The notes below the pieces were generated by a model. The model was given only the letters and a program-made list of their open reading frames with translations. It was not told the origin of the DNA and ran no database searches. A stretch of 64,000 nucleotides of DNA, taken from NCBI RefSeq assembly GCF_018263905.1, contig NZ_JAAFZU010000055.1, positions 261,673 through 325,672 on the forward strand, in the 5' to 3' direction. Both the position numbers and the translations under genes were made by a program. This stretch comes from Loktanella sp. SALINAS62. Lineage in GTDB: Bacteria > Pseudomonadota > Alphaproteobacteria > Rhodobacterales > Rhodobacteraceae. Within the stretch, counting starts at the first letter, position 1. Every line of letters starts with the position of its first letter. Positions 58,418 through 64,000 of this stretch are shown piece after piece.

Positions 58418-58451
58418 GGCGGGTGGCCCTTTTTGGGCGGCCCGCCTTTTT
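58418..58451 (+). terminator. Terminator after the FAD-linked oxidase gene
   Basis: GGCGGG pairs with CCCGCC, with an inner GCCC/GGGC stem and TTTTT loop, followed by TTTTT. It lies 54 bp after the gene and its T-run overlaps the recN stop on the opposite strand. Confidence 0.6.
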
Positions 58452-60102
58452 ACCGTGTCATCAGCGCACGCGCCGCAGCACGGGCGGCATCCGTGATCGT
58501 ATCCCCCGACAGCATCCGTGCGATTTCCGTGACGCGTTCGTCCGGTGCCAGCGGCACGACGGTCGATGTGGTTTCCGTATCGTCCTGCCGTTTTTCGACG
58601 CGCCAATGGTGCCCACCCAGCGCCGCGACCTGCGGCGAATGGGTCACGACCAGCACCTGTCCGCCATCCGCCAGGGCCGCCAGCCTGCGCCCCACGGCAT
58701 CTGCCGTCGCACCACCGACACCCCGGTCGATCTCGTCAAAGATCATCGTGACGCCGCCCTGCCCGGCCTGCGCCAGACTGACCTTCATCGCCAGCAGGAA
58801 CCGGCTCAGCTCGCCGCCCGATGCGATCTTGTTCAACGGGCCCGGCGGCGCGCCGGGATTGGTCGCCACGGTAAACGCAACCGCGTCGCGGCCTTCGGGT
58901 CCGGCGGGGGCATCGTCCAGTTCCGTGCGGAACACGGCGCGTTCCATTTTCAACGGGGCAAGTTCTGCGGCCATCGCGGCATCCAACCTGCCGGCGGCAT
59001 CGGTACGGGCCGCGCGCAGATCGGCGGCTGCCGCGTCATAGGCATCCTGCGCCGCGCGTTCGGCGCGTTCCAGATCGCCCAACCCCTGCGCGCTGTTGTC
59101 CAGCAAGGTCAGCCGCGCGCGCAGATCATCGGCAAAAGGGCCAAGTTCATCGGCCAGCACCTCATGTTTGCGCGCCAGACCCCGGATTGCGAACAGACGT
59201 TCCTCTGTCGCTTCCAGTTCGGACGGATCAAAGGTCAGCGCATCCAGCGCGTCCTGCACACCGCGTTGTGCCAGATCCAGTTCCAGCATCGCGCGTTCGA
59301 TCGCGCCCAGCGGATCGTCCAGCCGTCCATCGGCACGGTCGGCGGCACCGATCAACCAGCGGTTCGCATCCGACAACATGCCTTCGGCGCCTTGCAGACC
59401 CAGCGCGTCGGACGCACGGGCAACATCTGTCTTGATCTTTTCGGCGGCCTGCATGGTGCGACGGGCGATATCCAGTGTCGCTTCTTCGCCAGCCTGCGGG
59501 TCAAGCTTGTCCAATTCGCCTACGGCATGGCGCAGATATTCTTCTTCTTGCCGGACCTCTGCGATGCGCTGTTCGGCAGCGACACGGGCCTTGGTGGCCT
59601 TGGACAACGCAGACCATGCGGCACGCACGGCGGTCCGTTCGGCATCGACGCTTGCATAGGTATCAAGCATGGCACGATGACCCCGCGGATTCAGCAAGCC
59701 ACGGTCATCGTGCTGGCCATGCAATTCGATCAGCGTATCGGACAGGGCGCGCAGCACTTCTCCGCTGGCGCGACGGTCATTGACCCAGGCGGTCTTGCGA
59801 CCATCGCGGGCGTTGACGCGGCGCAGGATCAGTTCATCGCCGCCGGGCAGCCCTGCTTCGGCCAGAACAGCATGGGCGGGATGGCCGTCAGGCAGATCGA
59901 AACTGGCGGTGACTTCACCCTGTTCGGCCCCTTGGCGCACCAGTTCGGCGCGACCGCGCCATCCCAGCACAAAGCCAAGCGAATCCAGCAAGATCGACTT
60001 GCCCGCCCCGGTTTCACCGGTCAGCACGTTCAATCCCGGCTGAAAGACAAGTTCCAGCTGATCGATGATCAGCATGTCGCGAATGTCGAGCGTGCGCAGC
60101 AT
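58450..60102 (-). CDS. recN: DNA repair protein RecN
   Basis: 550 residues, normal length. SMC-like ATPase halves flank a coiled-coil middle (about 155-370): N-terminal Walker A is LTGETGAGKS (28-37), the C-terminal signature is KIASGGELSRFLLAMKV with Walker B VTMIFDEIDRGVGG. ELHGQHDDRGLLNP is the family signature. It acts in double-strand break repair with RecA. It lies 18 nt after bamD on the same strand, the conserved alphaproteobacterial order. Confidence 0.96.
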   Translation of the reverse strand: MLRTLDIRDMLIIDQLELVFQPGLNVLTGETGAGKSILLDSLGFVLGWRGRAELVRQGAEQGEVTASFDLPDGHPAHAVLAEAGLPGGDELILRRVNARDGRKTAWVNDRRASGEVLRALSDTLIELHGQHDDRGLLNPRGHRAMLDTYASVDAERTAVRAAWSALSKATKARVAAEQRIAEVRQEEEYLRHAVGELDKLDPQAGEEATLDIARRTMQAAEKIKTDVARASDALGLQGAEGMLSDANRWLIGAADRADGRLDDPLGAIERAMLELDLAQRGVQDALDALTFDPSELEATEERLFAIRGLARKHEVLADELGPFADDLRARLTLLDNSAQGLGDLERAERAAQDAYDAAAADLRAARTDAAGRLDAAMAAELAPLKMERAVFRTELDDAPAGPEGRDAVAFTVATNPGAPPGPLNKIASGGELSRFLLAMKVSLAQAGQGGVTMIFDEIDRGVGGATADAVGRRLAALADGGQVLVVTHSPQVAALGGHHWRVEKRQDDTETTSTVVPLAPDERVTEIARMLSGDTITDAARAAARALMTR

Positions 60103-60120
60103 GTCAGGTGCCAGACAGCC

Positions 60121-60966
60121 CTAAAGCCATTCGCCGCGGACGACCTGACGATAGATCGACGCCAGCCAGCTATCGCCCTGCGCACGTGCCTCCAGCCCTT
60201 GTCCTGTCAGCAGGGCGTAGCTGTCCAGATACCATTCGGTCGCCGGATAATTGTTGCCCAGAATAGCGCCAGCGGTCTGTGCTTCATCGGTCAGGCCAAG
60301 GCTTAGATACGCTTCGACCAGGCGGTGCAGGGCTTCGGGTGTCTGCGATGTGGTCTGGAATTCTTCGACAACGATACGGAACCTGTTCACGGCGGCGGCA
60401 TAATTGCCCCGCTTGAGGTAATAGCGCCCGATTTCCATTTCCTTTGCCGCAAGGTGGTCGAACGCCAGATCGAATTTCAGGATCGACGCGCGGGCGTATT
60501 CGCTGTCGGGATATTGTTCGATCACAGCACGCAGCGATTGCAGCGCCTGAAACGTCAGACCCTGATCGCGGCCGATCTCGTCGATCTGGTCATAGTATGA
60601 CAGGGCCAGCAAATACTGGGCATAGGCGGCATCGGGTTGCGCAGGATAAAAATCAAGAAAACGCTGCGCCGCCGCACGGCTGTTGGGGTAGTCCGCGTCG
60701 CGGTGATAGGCGAACGCCTGCATGATCAACGCCCGTTCGGCCCATTCGGAATAGGGGTAAAGCCGTTCGATTTCACCAAAATAGAACGCGGCATCACCGG
60801 GATCACCGGTTTCAACCTCAACCTCGCCCAGCTGATAAATCTGCTGCGCATTCAGCGATTCAAGCGCGCCCGCGCGGCGCGGGTCGAACCCATCGCCGCA
60901 TCCTGCAAGCAAAGTCAAAGACAGCACCGTCGCTGTGACCCCTGACCGAATGAATGTGCCCGACAT
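60121..60966 (-). CDS. bamD: Outer-membrane assembly lipoprotein BamD
   Basis: 281 residues. The lipobox LLAGC gives Cys23 as the lipidated residue, so it is anchored in the outer membrane from the periplasmic side. Five TPR-like helix pairs follow, with AAFYFGEIERLYPYSEWAERAL and YAQYLLALSYYDQI typical. It supports BamA in beta-barrel insertion. ATG 60966 has GGGGGC upstream; a GTG two codons earlier is possible. It is located between lpxC and recN as usual in the class. Confidence 0.94.
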   Translation of the reverse strand: MSGTFIRSGVTATVLSLTLLAGCGDGFDPRRAGALESLNAQQIYQLGEVEVETGDPGDAAFYFGEIERLYPYSEWAERALIMQAFAYHRDADYPNSRAAAQRFLDFYPAQPDAAYAQYLLALSYYDQIDEIGRDQGLTFQALQSLRAVIEQYPDSEYARASILKFDLAFDHLAAKEMEIGRYYLKRGNYAAAVNRFRIVVEEFQTTSQTPEALHRLVEAYLSLGLTDEAQTAGAILGNNYPATEWYLDSYALLTGQGLEARAQGDSWLASIYRQVVRGEWL

Positions 60967-61106
60967 CGTCACGCCCCCGTGTCGTCTTTACTGTTCCGCA
61001 CCTTATCGGCCGGGTTTGGCAGAAGGTCTAACAGAAAAGACAGGCGTGCAAAACGGCTTATCGCAGAACGCGATCAAGTTGTGCCGAAACCCCGCGCGCG
61101 ATCCGG

Positions 61107-62024
61107 TCAAGCGACGGCATTCAGATCGGCAGCCGACAATCCCTGCCCCGGCAGACGCGCCGCGATTTGCGGCGTGCAATCGACAAGCCGCCATGCCGAC
61201 GGGCGGTCGAACAGGGCGCGCAGCAATGCGTTGGACAGGTTATGCCCGGCTTTGTGGCCCGTGTAGCGGCCAAGGATCGGCGCACCGGCCGTATAAAGAT
61301 CCCCCAGCGCATCCAGCATCTTGTGGCGCACCGCTTCGTCCGCGTGGCGTAATCCACCCGGTGTCAGCACCTTGTCGCCGTCGACGACAACGGCATTTTC
61401 CAGCGTCCCGCCCAATGCCAGCCCACGGGCGCGCATCTCTTCGACGTCCGCGTTACGGCAAAATGTGCGGCTGTCGCATAGGGTATGCACAAAACTTCCA
61501 TTGGCCATATTCAGGGTTTTAGCCTGATGCCCGATGGCCGCATCGGCAAAGTCGATCTCGAAATCAATCTGAAGGCTTGTCGCAGGCTGAAGACTGGCCC
61601 AAGCATCGCCATGATGGACGGATACATTTTCCAAAATCTTGATAATCTGCAGGGGCTTGGCCAGCCGTTTCAGCCCGGCCTGCAGTATGCCGCGCACGAA
61701 TTCTGCCGAAGATCCGTCCATGATCGGCACTTCGGGTCCGTCAATATCGATCAGAACGTTATGCACGCCGCAGCCGGACAGGGCCGCCATCAGGTGTTCG
61801 ATGGTCGACACGATGGTGTCACCCACCCGTAACCGCGTGTTCAGCGGACAGATTTCGACATGGTGCCACTTGGCCGGAATAAGCACGCCACCACCGTCAC
61901 GATCGACACGCCGGAACACGATGCCATGTCCCGCAGGCGCAGGCCGCAAATGCAGGTTCACCGGCTTCCCGGTGTGAAGCCCGATCCCGTGAAAGGTCAG
62001 GTCTTTCTTCAATGTTGTCTGCAT
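61107..62024 (-). CDS. lpxC: UDP-3-O-acyl-N-acetylglucosamine deacetylase
   Basis: 305-residue zinc deacetylase for the first committed step of lipid A synthesis. Metal and catalytic residues are His77 (TIEHLMAAL), a second His and Asp in HKMLDALGDL and the general-acid His of GHKAGHNL; VPIMDGSSAEFV is conserved. ATG 62024 follows GGGG; the frame is open 34 codons further but this precedes the conserved METT-like start. It is placed between ftsZ and bamD, the standard cluster end; a strong terminator separates it from ftsZ, so it has its own promoter (about 62025-62160). Confidence 0.96.
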   Translation of the reverse strand: MQTTLKKDLTFHGIGLHTGKPVNLHLRPAPAGHGIVFRRVDRDGGGVLIPAKWHHVEICPLNTRLRVGDTIVSTIEHLMAALSGCGVHNVLIDIDGPEVPIMDGSSAEFVRGILQAGLKRLAKPLQIIKILENVSVHHGDAWASLQPATSLQIDFEIDFADAAIGHQAKTLNMANGSFVHTLCDSRTFCRNADVEEMRARGLALGGTLENAVVVDGDKVLTPGGLRHADEAVRHKMLDALGDLYTAGAPILGRYTGHKAGHNLSNALLRALFDRPSAWRLVDCTPQIAARLPGQGLSAADLNAVA

Positions 62025-62163
62025 GGCGGTGCCCCACGTGCTGCGGATACTTAATGTATTATAAACGCAGCAATAGTCCGGTTGGGGGCAGGACCACAAT
62101 TCACACATTACAACAAGCTGAAACAATGCCCGCTCGATGGCTTAACCAACTGCTTTAAAACGA

Positions 62164-62189
62164 AAAAGCCGCCCCAAGGGGCGGCTTTT
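62164..62189 (-). terminator. Intrinsic terminator of ftsZ
   Basis: AAAAGCCGCCCC pairs with GGGGCGGCTTTT over AA; on the minus strand it is followed by TTTTTCG. It lies 19 bp after the ftsZ stop and would work in either direction, as both flanks are A/T runs. Confidence 0.85.
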
Positions 62190-62208
62190 GGATCGTATCG
62201 GGAAATGC

Positions 62209-63837
<1,629 letters not shown>

Positions 63838-64000
63838 GCTCGGTCCGCCTGTTTTTATGTTGCACCCGTCCCACCGGGCATAATTCGACTAATTATCGCA
63901 ATCCTAACGCCTTCACGCAGACGCGTCACCCGAAAACCACAATCTCACCACAAAATGTGGCATGATTCCGCACAGTTTTTCACGATATGGCGAGTCGTGC
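63838..64000. other. Upstream region of ftsZ, to window end
   Basis: No gene is seen in these 163 bp; ftsA probably lies beyond the edge. It holds a perfect inverted repeat ATAATT-N5-AATTAT at 63880-63896 (about 43-60 bp before the ftsZ start) and two GANTC sites, GATTC at 63964 and GAGTC at 63992. In Caulobacter GANTC methylation and CtrA affect ftsZ promoters. I found no TTAA-N7-TTAA CtrA box. Confidence 0.5.

Noticed and set aside
58423-60306. 627-codon plus-strand frame opposite recN
   Set aside because: Antisense to an intact recN with Walker motifs; no family signature.

Overview
The window looks like a chromosomal segment of a marine alphaproteobacterium of the Rhodobacteraceae (Roseobacter group). 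The evidence is the high G+C content with strong third-position GC bias and several gene neighbourhoods typical of that group: ftsZ-lpxC-bamD-recN, accB-accC-aat-DUF2155-NDUFA12, clpP-clpX, bolA/J-domain/cobS/cobT, and a GapR (DUF2312) homologue. It also has an RTX protein with a C-terminal Hint domain, a form common in roseobacters. The genus is not resolved. I saw no tRNA, rRNA, CRISPR array, transposase or prophage gene. The segment is mostly core genome with a few accessory islands.

Layout. 1-1054: N-terminal part of a membrane-bound PAS sensor (CckA-like), cut by the window edge. 1116-3746: guaB followed by an RsmB-type methyltransferase. 3911-5953: an orphan ferredoxin/ASKHA protein of the corrinoid-reactivation type. 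5987-7054: an orphan sugar transferase and a tiny exported protein. 7274-12734: a sugar dehydrogenase, hydantoinase/oxoprolinase A and B subunits and a GST in one direction. 12785-14149: small genes (GapR, a membrane protein, ArsR, a DUF442 protein). 14153-19894: a compact one-direction cluster of an HTH-DUF2083 regulator, a single-domain response regulator, a small membrane protein, an SSF-transporter/histidine-kinase fusion and a FliM/SpoA-domain protein. 20093-25452: a five-gene branched-chain-amino-acid/amide-type ABC importer, divergent from that cluster. 25621-29262: accBC, aat and small housekeeping genes. 29335-31368: clpX and clpP. 31736-37309: the giant RTX-Hint protein. 37328-46259: mixed metabolic and envelope genes (pepN, an acyltransferase, a lytic transglycosylase, gatB). 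46256-53024: bolA, a J-domain gene, an ECF sigma/anti-sigma/exported MsrB module, and cobS-lipoprotein-cobT. 53096-58364: an M24 peptidase, DUF427, a ClC channel and an FAD-linked dehydrogenase. 58450-63837: recN, bamD, lpxC and ftsZ.

The most interesting part is 14153-20092. A transporter-like sensor kinase, a small membrane protein overlapping its start, a CheY-like regulator with no output domain and a FliM-like protein with no flagellar neighbours are packed into a run with 1-4 nt overlaps. This resembles the CbrX-CbrA-CbrB logic, but the possible output is a FliM-like protein. Upstream lies a regulator in which a histidine-kinase dimerisation-like segment sits between an HTH and a DUF2083 domain. 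The divergent intergenic region before the ABC importer carries two identical TTTACAAA boxes exactly 32 bp apart.

Other points of interest are segmental duplications inside the RTX protein, a putative lipoprotein gene between cobS and cobT, the sigma/anti-sigma/MsrB insertion in the cob region, and four convergent gene pairs whose stop codons share the same four bases. Functions are read from motifs and family knowledge; no database search was possible.
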